A stretch of DNA of 64,000 nt from Andrena cerasifolii (taxonomy: Eukaryota; Arthropoda; Insecta; Hymenoptera; Andrenidae). Position 1 is the first letter of the stretch, and each line of letters starts with the position of its first letter. The translations under genes and the position numbers were made by a program. Location of the stretch: the NCBI RefSeq assembly GCF_050908995.1, contig NC_135119.1, positions 17,112,001-17,176,000 of the forward strand. The letters are read 5' to 3'. The notes under the pieces were generated by a model. That model ran no database searches. It was not told the origin of the DNA and saw only the letters and a list, made by a program, of their open reading frames with translations. This document shows positions 24,730 through 37,694 of the stretch, in pieces.

Positions 24730-25247
24730 AGATGTCGACGGAATTATGCGCTATATATATGCGCTACATTGCTATACATCCAATTTTTACCGGTAAATCG
24801 CCAAATTTTTACCGGTAATTTGATAAATTACGTATTTCTCGATATTTACCGGTAAATTACGTATTTCTCGATATTTACCGGTAAATTACGTATTTCTCGA
24901 TATTTACCGGTAAATTACGTATTTCTCGATATTTACCGGTAAATTACGTATTTCTCGATATTTACCGGTAAATTACGTATTTCTCGATATTTACCGGTAA
25001 ATTACGTATTTCTCGATATTTACCGGTAAATTACGTATTTCTCGATATTTATCGGTAATTTGATAAATTACGTATTTCTCGATATTTACCGGTAGATCGT
25101 GAGAAATACGTATTTCTCGATATTTGCCGGTAGATCGCGAGAAATAGTAGCGCGTATATGTAGCGCAAAATTCCGTCGATATCTACTACGTTATCAGTGA
25201 AAAAAAGCTTCAAACCGATTTACCGATTTACCGGTTTGCAATCCCTA
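24730..25247. mobile_element. hAT-related composite element with internal tandem array
   Basis: The right end TTGCAATCCCTA (25236-25247) equals the right terminus of the hAT relic at 27272-28017. The left end (gtagatgtcgacggaattatg, gcgctatatatatgcgc) is the inverse of the sequence at 25146-25190 and resembles 27370-27415 inverted. No left TAGGGATTGCAA seen, so it is a truncated or rearranged copy. Its middle is the 29-bp array. Confidence 0.7.
24784..25140. repeat. 29-bp tandem array with ACCGGT palindromes
   Basis: About eight near-identical units of ttaccggtaaattacgtatttctcgatat between about 24826 and 25054, with degenerate units on both sides. Each unit contains the 12-bp palindrome TTTACCGGTAAA. 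The same motif occurs singly near both ends of the hAT relic at 27272-28017. Confidence 0.92.
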
Positions 25248-27271
25248 GTAAATACCCATAAATGGACAGCACTGGCGGAAACCGACGCGGCGGTAGCTGA
25301 TATACGCGTGAAACAAAAGAATCGCCAAATTACCTTCACCTTCGGTATTCCGAATCAGCAACATGGCATTGGAACCTAAAATTTCATGCCACACATTGTA
25401 TTCTCGAAATTATCGCAAAACCGACACGGAACCATAGAAGGGACATGCAGATGAGTAGATTAAGTGTTTAGCTCTAAAGTTTTGACATCTTTCAACTATG
25501 ATTGGAACGATTGAATACTTGCTGAAAAATTTTCGCAGATTGACGCTCTCTTATTCCGCAGATTAAGTCGAAAATGTCGAAATGGCGGTTCATCCACAAA
25601 TGTCGTTAATTAACAGGTCATTAGCCCCTGTTATCTAGGGTGTTACAAATTAAATAGCGCCAGTAGTTTAACAGATACTTCGGTATTCCAAATATGCTGC
25701 ACTTCCTCTACTGGCTCCTATTACCCACTGGTTCTCTTCGCCCCGGCCTCCCCTAACGGTACAAAGAAACGAAAATTTATGTACACGTGGCATGTGGTGC
25801 CGGTTTTCCACTGAGCCCCTCAATTATATGGTACACGTAAAAGTAGAAGTAGAGTGCAAAAGCCGAGGTCCAGCTGTCGTTAACCTAACCACCTAACCTT
25901 AACAAAATTGAATAAATATTACCCCTATATTTGAATGGATTCGCGGGAGGACGGCGCACCATAATTTCCCCGATGTATTTCCTGCGCACTGGGCACCGGG
26001 GGATAGATAAACCCCAGCTCAGTCATGAATTATTTAAAGTTCTGGAATCATTTGCCTGGTCCCACGTCATCCCCGTCAGTTACACAACATTTGCTAAGGC
26101 TGGAGCCCTTGAGACTCGTTACGAATACGACCGGTCCCGTGGTCGCCGACGAGTAAACTCGTCCCCGAGATTTCGGATCTAGAAATCTCGAGAGCCGACG
26201 AACATGTCGTAACTGTGCCTTAATAGCGAGCGAAGGTCCGAACTTGACTGAAATTTTAAGCAGGTTCGACCGGATCGGTATCACCCAGTTCCGCAACGCC
26301 ACCAGCACGAGAAACGTTTCCACCTTTACGGAGCAAACCGCGCACGGCTCTAGTATTCCCAGGATTATTTAGCAAATCAAGCATCGGAGATATCGTCGAT
26401 CGTATTATCGCGTACAGAGGCGATTCAGTGTTTAGGAAACGAGAGGTGGTTAGAAATTCTTCTTTTCCTTATGATGGTAGAGGCCCCGTCATGCTTCAGT
26501 GATCTTTTAAAGCGACGTTGAAATCTAGAATCCGTTCGCAATCGTTAGCCTTACTTCACTGATCAAATGGCTTCTTGGAAGCATAAAACGCTTTAATACT
26601 GTTTAGTTCAAAAGGAATTGAATTTTTCTTTTTTAAATTAGAAACGGTCAGAAATGTTGTACTTTCTTGTTCGTGGTGTGCTTCAGAGGTCTCTCAGGAG
26701 GATGTTGGAATCTAGAATTAGTTTGTACAGCTATCCTTGCTTCAGTGATGAAGTAGTGGGACTAAATGTAGTGTAATGTTATGTGATATGCAACATTTAC
26801 TGCGAGCAAGAGAAGTTCAGCCGATTTAATGGTTTTAAACCTTTGCGGAATGAATGGGCTTGTGACGCACAGCGTGCTATGATAATTGCAATTTATTCTC
26901 ATAAATATGTAGACATTTCGCGTCAACAGTATCCGAGAAGAATGAATTTTCCTTAGAACGTGAATCTCACATTTAAATTCCCTGAAGCAGAAACCTGCTA
27001 GAGGATTTAGACGTTCTGCTGTTCAGATTAATATATATTTTTCAATGCCTGACGAGCACAAGGGGGAGGGCCACTTCTGGCTAAGAAAGAATCCAGTCAA
27101 CAAGTGAAACCAAAAACAATTTCTCCCCTATTAATTTTATCCTCATTCTCCGTTCGCTGAAAACAATTGCATTCCTTCAAAGATGCCCAGCCTTCTGTAA
27201 AGACCATATAAAAAATAAGGGCCCTTTTCCACCAGACATTTCTATCACTACAATCAGTATTTCGTATACAC

Positions 27272-28017
27272 TAGGGATTGCAATACCGGTAAATCGCGAG
27301 AAATACCCTAAAATTTTTACCGGTAATTTGCCAAATTTTTACCGGTAATTCGATAAATTACATGTAGCAATATAGCGCATATATGCGTTCATTAATTCCA
27401 TCGACATCTACTACGATATCAGTAAAAAAAAAACACTTCAATTACTAATAAAGACGAAAACCGAAGTATCTCATGAAGAACCAACTCTGATCCAAAAGAA
27501 AACTAAGAATCTGAATCAGTCATGAAAACATGGACGTATTTTCAAGAAGAAAAATTAAGGAGAAAATATATACTATGAATGGCATATGATTTCTTAATGC
27601 CCACCCAGCCAACAAGTGTAGAATCTGAGAGCGCTTTATCCGTGGCTGGATTATTTTGTACAAAAATTAGGTAGCGATCAGGAGATCAAAGTTTAGACGA
27701 ATTAGGTATGTTTTTGCGTGCTTATTTGATAAACAGAATTGTTAAATAAAAAATATTTAATTATGTGTGTAAGTTAAGATTCTTTTCATTGTTTTTGTGG
27801 TGACGTATCATTTTATATTTTATGTTCAGAATAGTTTTATTCCCATATATTTTTTATAATGCTCGATTAGAGTTAAAAAAAAGTTTTTTTTTGTAATGCT
27901 TACTCTTATGTTTTCAATACCTTAAAAAATACCGGTAAATTATCGGTAAACCGGTTTTGATTATAAATTTTACCGAATTACCGCTAATTGAAAAAGTCGG
28001 TAATTTTGCAATCCCTA
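27272..28017 (+). mobile_element. hAT transposon relic, 746 bp, with 8-bp target duplications
   Basis: Terminal inverted repeats TAGGGATTGCAA and TTGCAATCCCTA, flanked by exact GTATACAC copies at 27264-27271 and 28018-28025, the 8-bp duplication expected of hAT. Subterminal ACCGGTAA motifs occur near both ends. The interior keeps the last part of a transposase gene (27597-27749). Most of the transposase is deleted, so it is non-autonomous. Confidence 0.93.
27597..27749 (+). pseudogene. hAT transposase C-terminal (hATC dimerisation) remnant
   Basis: Reads PTSVESERALSVAGLFCTKI, then an in-frame TAG at 27672-27674, then RSGDQSLDELGMFLRAYLIN and a stop at 27747-27749. The S.ER..S.AG......R and L..L.FL pattern is the hallmark of the hATC region. 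A short open Met frame precedes it; the catalytic domain is absent. Confidence 0.88.
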
Positions 28018-28703
28018 GTATACACTCACTTGACAGAAACAGTGCCAATTTGGGAAATATGGAAAATGTGTAGATGTACCTAAAATACCAGTCACCAGTC
28101 ATAAAAGTGCCTTAATTCAAAGGTGCATAAAAACAATGACACTTGTTTTTCACCGTTAGCCACAATGGTTTGTTTTGTGCAGTGACTTCAGCTATCAAGA
28201 ACTCCGAAGATATCTCCTCTTCCTGCCCCGAAGTTACTTCGCCACGGCACTCGGGCTTTCACTTCGCTCATGCTAAAATAAAAGAATCCCCCTTTTTCGA
28301 GATCCACGGAGAAAGGCGAGGCGCGCGTTCGTTCGCGTCGGCCGATTAAAAACAATAAAAAGCTCGCGCGGAAAGGCGACACGACGTCCCTTCGTATCTT
28401 AGGAACAAACGGCGTGACTGCATTCACGAAAATAAACGCGTCGCCGTAAATCGCCCAGCTCGATTCTGTTATTTATAACGTAGTGAATGACGCTTCTATC
28501 GATGGGGCCGCGTTCTCTTAAACTCGCACATCAGTGGCGAGTATGGAGCCGGGCTCTATCGACGATTAGGGCTTGTCACGTTTTTGCATCTGTCGTATCT
28601 GGGGATCATAGATGCGATATAAAAATGCATCTTAGGGAGCCGAACCTCGACACTTGAATCTGGATACTCGTGCATATATCGAAGTCCATGTAACAGTGGC
28701 GGA

Positions 28704-29176
28704 TTAGGGTGGCTCTAATTTACTGTTGGTAAATTTTTTTTAAGATTTTCTTCGGGGCACCCTTCAGAATAGTTCCAAATAATTAAAAAAAATAATTCGT
28801 ATAAAGTTTGAGCTCGATCTGAAAACGGGAATGGGGGCCCCTGGGCCCTTAAACATTTAACTCAAAATTTAACAGCTCCCAAAGTCTGTTTGTTGCACGA
28901 GAAAAAGTAATACATCATAAAAGATGCTCCTTGTCCTCCGGATCTGCAACTTTTGTTTGACATATTTTTTTATTTAATCAATAACTTGGAGGATATTATA
29001 TAAAATCGACTTCGCGAGCTATTAAATAATGATTTAAATGTTTAAGGGCCCAGGGGCCCCCTTTTCCTGTTATCCGATCAAGCTCAAAGTTTACACGGAT
29101 TTTTTTTTAATTATTTGGAACTATTCTGGAGGGTGCCCCGAAGAAAATTCTAAAGTCGAAAATAAGGCCCACCCTA
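28704..29176. repeat. foldback element, about 470 bp
   Basis: Left ttagggtggc.., ttcttcggggcacccttcag, ggaatgggggcccctgggcc; right gggcccaggggccccctttt, ctggagggtgccccgaagaa, ggcccaccctag. The arms pair over about 180 bp. Half copy at 16513-16780. It is flanked by agtggcgga at both ends, and a similar tggcggat..atccgtcact pair spans 29174-29413. Confidence 0.85.
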
Positions 29177-29989
29177 GTGGCGGATGTAAGAAGAAAGGCC
29201 CAGGTGGCAAAAGTTCTGAGGGACCCTTTTTGTCCGGAAAATGAAGAGGTAGTTTACTAAAAACCAGCCAAGTGTAGTAGTACGAAAAAAATGTAGTGTT
29301 TGGATACCTGTACCTAATCATAATTTTTTTGGAGTTGGGGGCCTGGTGGGGCCTTCTGGGCAGGGGCCCAGGCGGCAACTGCTCATCAGCCGTCCTGTTA
29401 AATCCGTCACTGTCATGCAATCGAGTTCTTTCTCTTCCCTCGTGATTGTATAATTTATGTACTAACCCATTTAATGCATTCATTTCCCAACATTCTTGTA
29501 CTTATAGAGTTTCACTTAAGCAATTCATGAAAATTTATTTGTTGCGAATATATTCATCCGGGGCATATTGAATTTCTTATGTTTTTTTAGGGGGGTCAGG
29601 TAGCGTTTTTTAACCTAATTTTCAATGCAAAAAATGACGTTTCATCGCCCACACGAAACCGAGTTTAATGAGCTGTATCAATTTTTAAAAGAATTTTAAC
29701 CCTTAACTGGTAATTCTGTTCTTGGCAAACGTGACTGGTATACTGAGGTCGCGGCAGACCCCAAATAAAAAAGGACACAGAAATTTGTAAAGTCGACACT
29801 AGACCAACCTCTATGAATATTTCGTTCTTAGGTAATGTATAATATAATAGAAACGTAGAAAGTTAAACTATTATTATAAAATTATTTCAGCTTACAAACT
29901 TAGACAACCAAAAATTCTGCATCGAACTTTGCGTTCTTGGGGTAATAAGCGACCCCAGGATACCAGTTCAGGGTTAATAATTGAGAAAT

Positions 29990-30125
29990 GCAATGTAAAA
30001 AATTCCTACGCAAGGAAGGGGAGAGGGGATTGGGTTATAAAATCTTTCGAATTCTTACACTTGAATAGGAAGGGGGAAAGAATCGCCAAAATTACCCTTA
30101 CGTGCCCAATTTGAGGTCAGCCCTA
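29990..30125. repeat. degenerate end of the 14266-14622 MITE family
   Basis: cgaattcttaca.., agggggaaagaatcg, aaattacccttacgtg, aatttgaggtcagccctaaggc resemble the right half of the MITE at 14266-14622. Diverged and incomplete. Confidence 0.4.
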
Positions 30126-31899
30126 AGGCACAAACATATGGCGATTATATCCGTCGTGTTCACTTAAATCTTGGTTACCCTGCGCGGCAGATTAATTGTA
30201 ATTGATACGTTCAAGCCTGCGCTTTATTTTCACACGGTTAAGACGCTGCTCCATGCATCATATAGCCGTGCGCCGGTACTTTCTCGATTTGTACAGATCG
30301 CGTCGAGCCGTTTATTAGCTATCGGTTGATTCGAAAGCTTGTTCCAAAACGATCCGCCGCGGCGAGGATACAGTAGTGTTCATTGAAGCCTTCCGACCGG
30401 CTCTCCTAGATACTGCCCGCGAGATACCACTGAAACGTTACCCGTTGATCGGCGTATTTCGCGCTAAAGTCAGCCGCTACTCTTTCGCCGTAATTCACTT
30501 GGAGGGGGCGGTTTTCTGTTTCTCTGGAAATGATATGTGGCTCGAAATAAAAAGGTAAATCCCTCTCTCTCTCTGTCGCTGCTGTTCGGTTAGATAGCGC
30601 GTGTCGAATAAATCAGCGAAATTGGAAAATAAATTTCTCCGTGGACGCAATAAAAAGAAAAGCAGGGGTGAAAGGGGGAAAGGAGGCGGAAGAGAGGAAG
30701 CTCGAACAAAGCGGTCTCTTCGGGGAGATGTAAAATGCACTCTCACGTGAAATTTATTTCTGGAAGGATGTCTACAGCGGTGGTCAAAAGAAAGTTGGAA
30801 AAAATATTTCTACATCGATGCTAAGCTTCATTGGAGTCGATGTCACTGATTTATTCCAGGGAGTCCCGAAAGTCTGCGACGCACAGGCTAGGGATAATAG
30901 TTCCTTTCCATCGAGACACGACGGTTTTATTATCTTCGCTGCGTAGGCCTTCTTTCGACTAGCGCTTGTATATCGATAAAGTAGCTTTCGCCCCGAGGAG
31001 TGCCGCACCAATTGAAAGAAGTCACTCGTCCATCCGCCCATGAGCATTCCGCTCGGATGTCTAAATCGCCTAACGAACCGTTCTTCTTTGGCCCTAGTCT
31101 CTTTCTGTTTCTGCGTTTCTACGCCTGCTCAGCGCAGAACCGCTGCCTAGGATGCCGTTGCGTGTATAAATTCGTACTGGCCGTCGAGGAACACGCTAAT
31201 AAGAGGGGAGCATCGGTGATTCGAAGTCTACCAAACATTATAGCTCCTCAGCTAATGATCAATTATAATGGTCAACGCCAGTTAGTACCACCCAGCAACG
31301 ACTAAAGGCACAGCTATTCGGAGAAACCTCTAGAACCGCGGAAACTAACCTTGCCGCGTGGTATTACGCTTCGTGGATTCCTTCCCCCCTCGATTTGGTT
31401 GCCGAGACGACAATTTTCGATTACCAAAAGCGATTTACGCAACTGGGTAGCCGTTACGAAATCTTTCATCGCCGCTTCCACTCGTATTTTTGCGCTTCCC
31501 AGAGCAGAAACGCTCGCGCCAGCATTTAGTGCGTTCTGCGTAGCGTTGGTAGGACTGGTTTGCTGGGGGAAGAACGTGAGTTCGCATCGCCGAACGGAGA
31601 AACGCCTATTCTTGACTAGGTTCGCGGCAGAAATAGAGCCGGGTTAATAAGAAGAATTGTTTTCTGTTTAAATTATTTTATTAATAATGTATAATAAGTA
31701 CCTCATAAGTACCTTATTCATGCTCCACTAATTAACACGGGAACCAAATCGATGACTAAACATCTTGCGCTTCCCCTCGTCAAGGGCAAAAAACGGGAGC
31801 ATTTGAAATGAATCGCTTTATCGTGGCAAAGGGATGGTCGCACCAGTGCCCGGAGGTGTATATCCGATTCGCTGAAAATACGCGAAACGATAATTGGTC

Positions 31900-33100
31900 C
31901 GAGCCCCGACGTCTAATTGCAAGCGGCGGTGTCTGTGCTCGTTCGTAGAACCCTATGGAAAGAGAAGGAGAGAGAGAGGACGTACGTGGAAGGGGCTCGA
32001 ACTTCCCGTCTGCTCTTAGCGCGTTAGTTGTGGTTCACGAACGAGCACATGTCGATTCTTCGCGCCCAGGGTCGCGATACCCCGGCTCTCGTGCCCGTCT
32101 TCTCCTTCGTTCGACACGCATTGCGTTTATAAGAGGCAAACAATACGAGCGCGCACGACCCTCGGCGAGAGAACGACCCGGCGTGCTCGAGCGAGGCATA
32201 CTGCCCTCGCAAAACGAGAAATTCCGTGGAAAGAGACACGGGGAATCGTTAAAAAAAAAGGTACCTCTGGCGAGAGTTTGTCACGTGACCTTGAATGACG
32301 TCACCGAGGCCAATAGGAAACCTTCCAAACGGCGGCGTTATAACCCGAGCTACCGGAGCAAGAGTTCGTGTGACGTCACCTGCGCAGCAGGGCCACGCGC
32401 ATCCTGTCCGGACGACGTGACCCGAGGTAGAATCAATCGTGAATTTGCAACGAAATCTCTTTCTCTTTTCTCGCGACTGTGCCGACGTTATCGCGGGGAA
32501 GAGTCACGTATAGGGAACGTCTCTATGCGACGTGTTTAACGATAGATTCTTAGGCTTCGGTTCTCTATATTATTTGCCATCGGCCCGCCCTGTTTCCGTC
32601 GTGTTTCCAAGCACGTTTCCCACTTTAGGAAAACGGTGCTGCTTCGGATCGGAGAAACATCGACGGCTCGGAGAGCGACCGAAGAAAGAATTTATCGCGC
32701 GCGACGGGACGGGGAGAAATATATACGGTTTAAAGCAGAGGCTAGCGGCAACGTCGCAAACCGTTTGTCGGACTCAGCCGCCGAGTCACCGACTTTTCGA
32801 GGCCACGGCACGGCAGCGTGTGGCCCGTGCGCGTTCGATTCATTTCGATTACGAGCGCGATCTATCGGTGCCGGGAAATATGAGCTCAAGGACGGGCTTT
32901 CCCCGCGCCGAGAGATCGCGAATCTCGGCCGGTAACGCAGAGATTTACTTTCCATCTCGCTTCGTGTTCCACTTAGCGAACGCGGCCGGCTAACCTTGCG
33001 ACACTGAATGGCACAACGCGCGGAAGTTTACGCTTCTTCCGTTTTAACAGCCACGTCCGAATATCGCACGCGGCCACGTAATTTATTGTTCGGGTAATGT
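31900..33100. promoter_or_regulatory. CpG-rich segment with CRE-like palindromes, possible internal promoter
   Basis: High CpG density over about 1.2 kb inside the largest intron. TGACGTCA occurs at 32296-32303 and 32371-32378, the CACGTG E-box at 32282-32287, and gacgtgac at 32413. A promoter here would make transcripts skipping the bHLH exons but keeping both PAS regions. Long open frames on both strands reflect GC content; none is recognisable. Confidence 0.35.
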
Positions 33101-36100
33101 TTAACGGTTTAACATGTATCTTTTCGTCGTGTTTCCGAAGGGGAAGAGTAGGGGAGGACTCGCTCGTAAATGATTTTAATAATTCGATCGTTCCTCAGGG
33201 AAAGTGTGGAACTGGTTTTGAGTTATTTACTGGCGCTCTTGGCAGTGCTAGAACGTTGTGTTTTGTTTCGTTCTTTTCGCACTGCTTTTTTTCGTTGCTT
33301 TTGCGTCGTTCAATAGGTACTTATAATTAGTTCGACTGAGGAATTTCGCAATTACTCTCTTTTTCTTCGAAATGTCCTTCCTTCGGCAGTCGCGTTTTAT
33401 GATAATTAGAGTGGAGCTGAGTTTTTGGAATTTATCGTAGTTATTTCGAAATGAAGATCTTGAGCAGAAGTTTTGCATTTTTTTTTGTACAAAAAGGTGA
33501 CAGTGCAATTCACTTGTAAATGGTATAATGTATTTTCAGTTTGAAAAAGTATACCGCTATTTGTAGGGTAGTCGCGTTGAAGTGTGTAATGAAAAGTATT
33601 GTCAAATTCTCTTCCACTTCTTTTCTCTTTGTTACACTTAGCAATTTGCTCGCAGGTTTGCTCTGACATTTTGCATACCAACCCTGTTCAGATTTTACTA
33701 AAAATACAGTGTATCCAGAGTTTAAACAAATTAAATAAGGTTTTATAATAAATTAAATTTAAACCCTACGGGTAAAACAATGACAATAAAAAAGAGAAAC
33801 AAAGAGGAAAAAATGGGGATTTATTTTTTATTTGGAAGGGAGAAGTAATTCTAATATAAAAAAGGATATAACAGAGAAATTCTAACAAGAAGATATTCTG
33901 ATAAAAGATGATTGAATTTGAAATAGGAAAATTTTAAAGAACTTGCTGCTCATGAATTTATAAGCGTCTCGATGAAGGTTCTGCACGGACGTGCATCGAA
34001 CTCCATTATTATGACAAACAGGCAGATGAGTAATTGTTTGAAACGTCTGATAGACCAGGAACAGATATGACAGTTTATTATACGTATTCAATTATCGCGC
34101 AAGTTGGTGGAATGGGGATTATCATATGCCGTTTAAATATTTGTCAGAGTGCGGCGATACTCGCGCGTCAGAATCAAGAAGTTTGAATAATCGACAACAA
34201 AATTCTTTATGCGGTTGAAAAACATTCCAGAGACAGTTATTCGATATATAACGCAGTCTTTCCTTCCATTTTAATTTAATATTAAATTTAACTGGTTTTA
34301 ATTAACTCGAACGGGAATTAGCATTCATATTTAGAAAAATATATTTTCATCTGTATTGTGTTTTTCTGGATTTGCAAACTTTCACTTACTTTCCGTTTTA
34401 CGGAACCGCCACTTTCTTATTAAATTTTGTTATGTACGCCCCCTCCATTTTTATCGTCCTACGAACTTCCCGCAAACGTACAGAACCTCGTCCAAGCTGG
34501 AAAAAGTTACACGATCGTTATTTACACTTTGATAAAGAGACAAATTAAAAAAGTCGCTTCCATCGAAAATTTTGTTTGTTCAGTTGCATCTGCGACGAAT
34601 GACGATATGCGAGATATTGGAAGAATGGGTTCAGAATCTTCAGCGCGTATCTTGTAAACCAAAAATTGATTCTAAATATGTGAAGATTTATTTTTAGACC
34701 TATAATCGAATTTAAAATAGAATTGAAAATATTCAAAGTAAAATTACGTGGATTAACGAGGGGAACTATGCTATGTAGCGAAAGGGAACTCCCGGAATAG
34801 ATCAGTGTTACCAACATGATATAGAAAATCTGATATTATAGTTACTTTATTTCTTTTTACCGTCATTGTATACTGATTGTTACTTAATAAGTTCTTTTAC
34901 TTAATAAGTTAATTTAGCCAGTTCTAAATTTTTTTTTTTATAAATTCTGAACCTTTTTTTAAACCTATTAATACCATTTTTTAATAATAAATGGCTCCGA
35001 TGTACGCTGAAATTTGTTGTTAAAACACACAAAAAGGAAATTTATGTTACGATAATATATTAATTATTAAATTTCCACGAATCATTAACTGGTTTTATCG
35101 GAAGGCGTCAACTCGTCTTCTTCAGTAAACAGGTGAAACGCCCATCATATTATCCTCGTATTTCAACGGAAGTTGCATCGCTACTGCGGTAATGCAAAAC
35201 ACTTTTCATTTAAAAGGATACACACGTATAAAACAGTTCGGTCTTGTTCAGCGAACCCCAACTTCTTTTTACCATTTAACCGAAGGAAATTCGTAAGGTT
35301 TTAGATAACAAATTCGTTACCTTTACGTCTTGCGCAATATCGGTCTTGTATTCGTCGCGTCGTAAATAAAGAGGGTTTCTTAATATTAAATAAAGCGAGC
35401 GGTAAAAATGCGGCATTGTAAATAATCCATTGCATTAAATGCAATACGTATGCGCCATGGTACGCGGGATGCAATATGCAACGGGAGTTACGGTGAACAA
35501 ATCAAACGAGGTGGTATCGCGTTATTATTTGACATTTTAATGCGAAAGGGAAGTCTCGTGACCGCGATATTTTTTTTATCGTTGTTACATTTATGCCGAG
35601 TTGATGAATACGTACCGAAAAATTTAAATGCAAGCTTCAGTTCCTTTATCGTTGCCTAAATGAGATTATTAACTCAACGGTGGACGAGTTTCATTTGAAC
35701 TTGTAATAGGAAATATTTATTGAAAGTAACGTTGAATACCTTTCTTTTTTTTTTGGTAATGATGTTGCTTTGAAATAAAATTAGTGTGTTGATCTGTTTT
35801 AAACAACAGAAACGTCGAATGATAAAATTCATTTTATTACTTTTTCAAAACTTGTAATGTTTGAAATGTAATACTAAAGCAGTCATATATTTGTGGTACA
35901 CGGTTAATGGACATTTTTTTATCACTCGAGCTGTTGAGAATAGGGATGACGGTGTGTATTTCGCTTCACTTTTGTTAGAGTTAGGCAGGTCGGGTGAGGA
36001 GAGAAGTACGCGTGTTAGCTTTAAACGTATATAATGTTAGAAATTCCAATACAAGAGGTAAAACGATGGAGCGCACAGTACACGCGTGTCGCGACAGAAT

Positions 36101-36321
36101 GGTTAGTTGATCGAACCAGAGGGCGCTGTCGGTCGACAGCAAGGCAGCGTTTCCACGACTGCAGGTGCGTCCGCAATGCATGTTGCTCTATCTCCAACAA
36201 CTTTTAGAAATTGGAATATAATATTCGACGTGGATAAGAGGAATAAATATACTACGTATTGCGATGCCTCATCGGCTTTCAAATTTTATTTACACTATAA
36301 TTTTCTTTTTTTTTGTTACAG

Positions 36322-36438
36322 CTTCGGCACATTAGGCAACAAGAAGGTTCGAATAGTCATGACGTTCAACAGGGGGAAGTGTCTTCATCGAATCCTAACA
36401 TACTGTCCAACGATCAAGTTGGTCCTATTTTACTCGAG
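36322..36438 (+). CDS. tai: taiman coding exon 3 (bHLH-PAS linker)
   Basis: Encodes residues 70-108, starting LRHIRQQEGSNSHDVQQGEV and ending with the DQVGPILLE segment that leads into PAS-A. Helix 2 of the bHLH runs out in the first residues. The acceptor is ttttttttgttacag (ending 36321), the donor GTACGA at 36439, and both ends are phase 0. The Gln/Ser linker and LLLE-like end are typical of insect Taiman. Confidence 0.93.
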
Positions 36439-37694
36439 GTACGAATCCACTTGCACACGATGATTTAATTAAGGGGACTAGGCAGTCGTTTCCCGTGAAA
36501 GAAACACTTTCTTTTTTATGTAAACCAACCAGTAATTGACCGCATACCAGTGAACGACCATTAGGCAAAGAAATGTCAATTATAAATTTAAACATTATTA
36601 TATATTTATAAATGGAGTGTGGTTGCACTTTTAATATCCTATATTTTTAGTTACGCGTATTAAGCAAATATTAATAAGTACAATTCTTATTAAAAGTATG
36701 CGGTCATTTACTGGGCTTCTACACGTTTTGCATTTTACAATTTTTTTTTAAATTGCGATAAGAATGAGTAATTATTTTAATAGAAATTTCAAGACAAATA
36801 AATTTAAATGCAATGTCAACAGCTGTTTTGTTGTTATACATAAATATATTCGAGTATTAATCTCAAAGGTCCATAGATTCAACAATTCGAACATTCACTG
36901 GTTGCTTATTTGTAAAAAAAATTAAAGTAAATCCAGATGTACCTTTTTACCCGATGTTTATTATTATCAAGAAATAAAAATGGCGGTGCTGACTGGTAAA
37001 CATTTTAACGTTCTTCTGTAGTTTTCAGGTAATACTATTAAAAAAAAAACAGAATTTATAAATTGGTGCCCGAAAAAACGGCGATTATTTCAAGAAAAAT
37101 TCGGTCCTGTTTGTGCGCCACTAAATATCCGCGATTTTTTTAATTTTTTAAAAACTTTTCTTTCGTTGCGCGAGTAATGGCAGATGTTTTACACATCCTG
37201 TAATTTTTTCAAGTCGATCGAACCTCCGTTCATTCGCAACTAGGGGAAAACCAAGAGAAAAAAGATTCGAGAAAAACGCGATTAAAGTTTCTGGGCAAAG
37301 GCGTTGCTGTAAATTGCCGCTTGACTTTTTCAGTTGCCAAATCAACAATTTTGCGCATTTTTATAAAAACCAAGCGGCATTTTATTCAGAAAAAGATAGT
37401 ACTTTCGGAAAATGCAATAAAAAAAACGATTTTTCAATTGCCTACTTAGTTCCCCTAAAACACGAACTATCCGTTTCAGGTTGATTAAAATTGACTGCCT
37501 ATTCGAGAAGTTCATCGATTATTGTCCTCAGTTCTTTGATATCGGGAAAATGAAATGCAATGGATGTATGTCAATTACGGCAATATGTCACTTCAAAATC
37601 TCTCGATTCGTCGACAATGCCATCTCCCATTGAATCTCGATCGAGCGATTTAAGTGTGTAGCAAAATTTAACCGTATATTGAATTTTTGTCCAG
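36439..37694 (+). other. tai: taiman intron 3
   Basis: 1.26 kb of AT-rich sequence between exons 3 and 4. No recognisable element or gene seen. Confidence 0.8.

Larger units (their letters stand above)
19505..36321 (+). other. tai: taiman intron 2 (16.8 kb, repeat-rich)
   Basis: Largest intron. It contains a 552-bp foldback (20224-20775), MITE copy 3 (21568-21846), a TACTCGA-rich patch (about 22350-22590), a palindromic tandem array (24784-25140), a hAT relic (27272-28017), a foldback (28704-29176), a degenerate MITE end (about 29990-30125), and a CpG-rich segment with CRE-like sites (about 31900-33100). Stretches 22600-24700, 25250-27260 and 33100-36300 contain nothing I can name apart from AT-rich sequence and a short AAT/AAC repeat near 24491-24523. 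Confidence 0.8.

Noticed and set aside
24826..25054. Regular repeats resembling a CRISPR array
   Set aside because: Units are contiguous with no unique spacers, and the sequence is insect nuclear DNA; it is a tandem array.
31955..32539. 194-codon frame on the + strand
   Set aside because: Lies in the CpG-rich segment where frames are open on both strands; Arg/Ser-rich translation with no recognisable domain.
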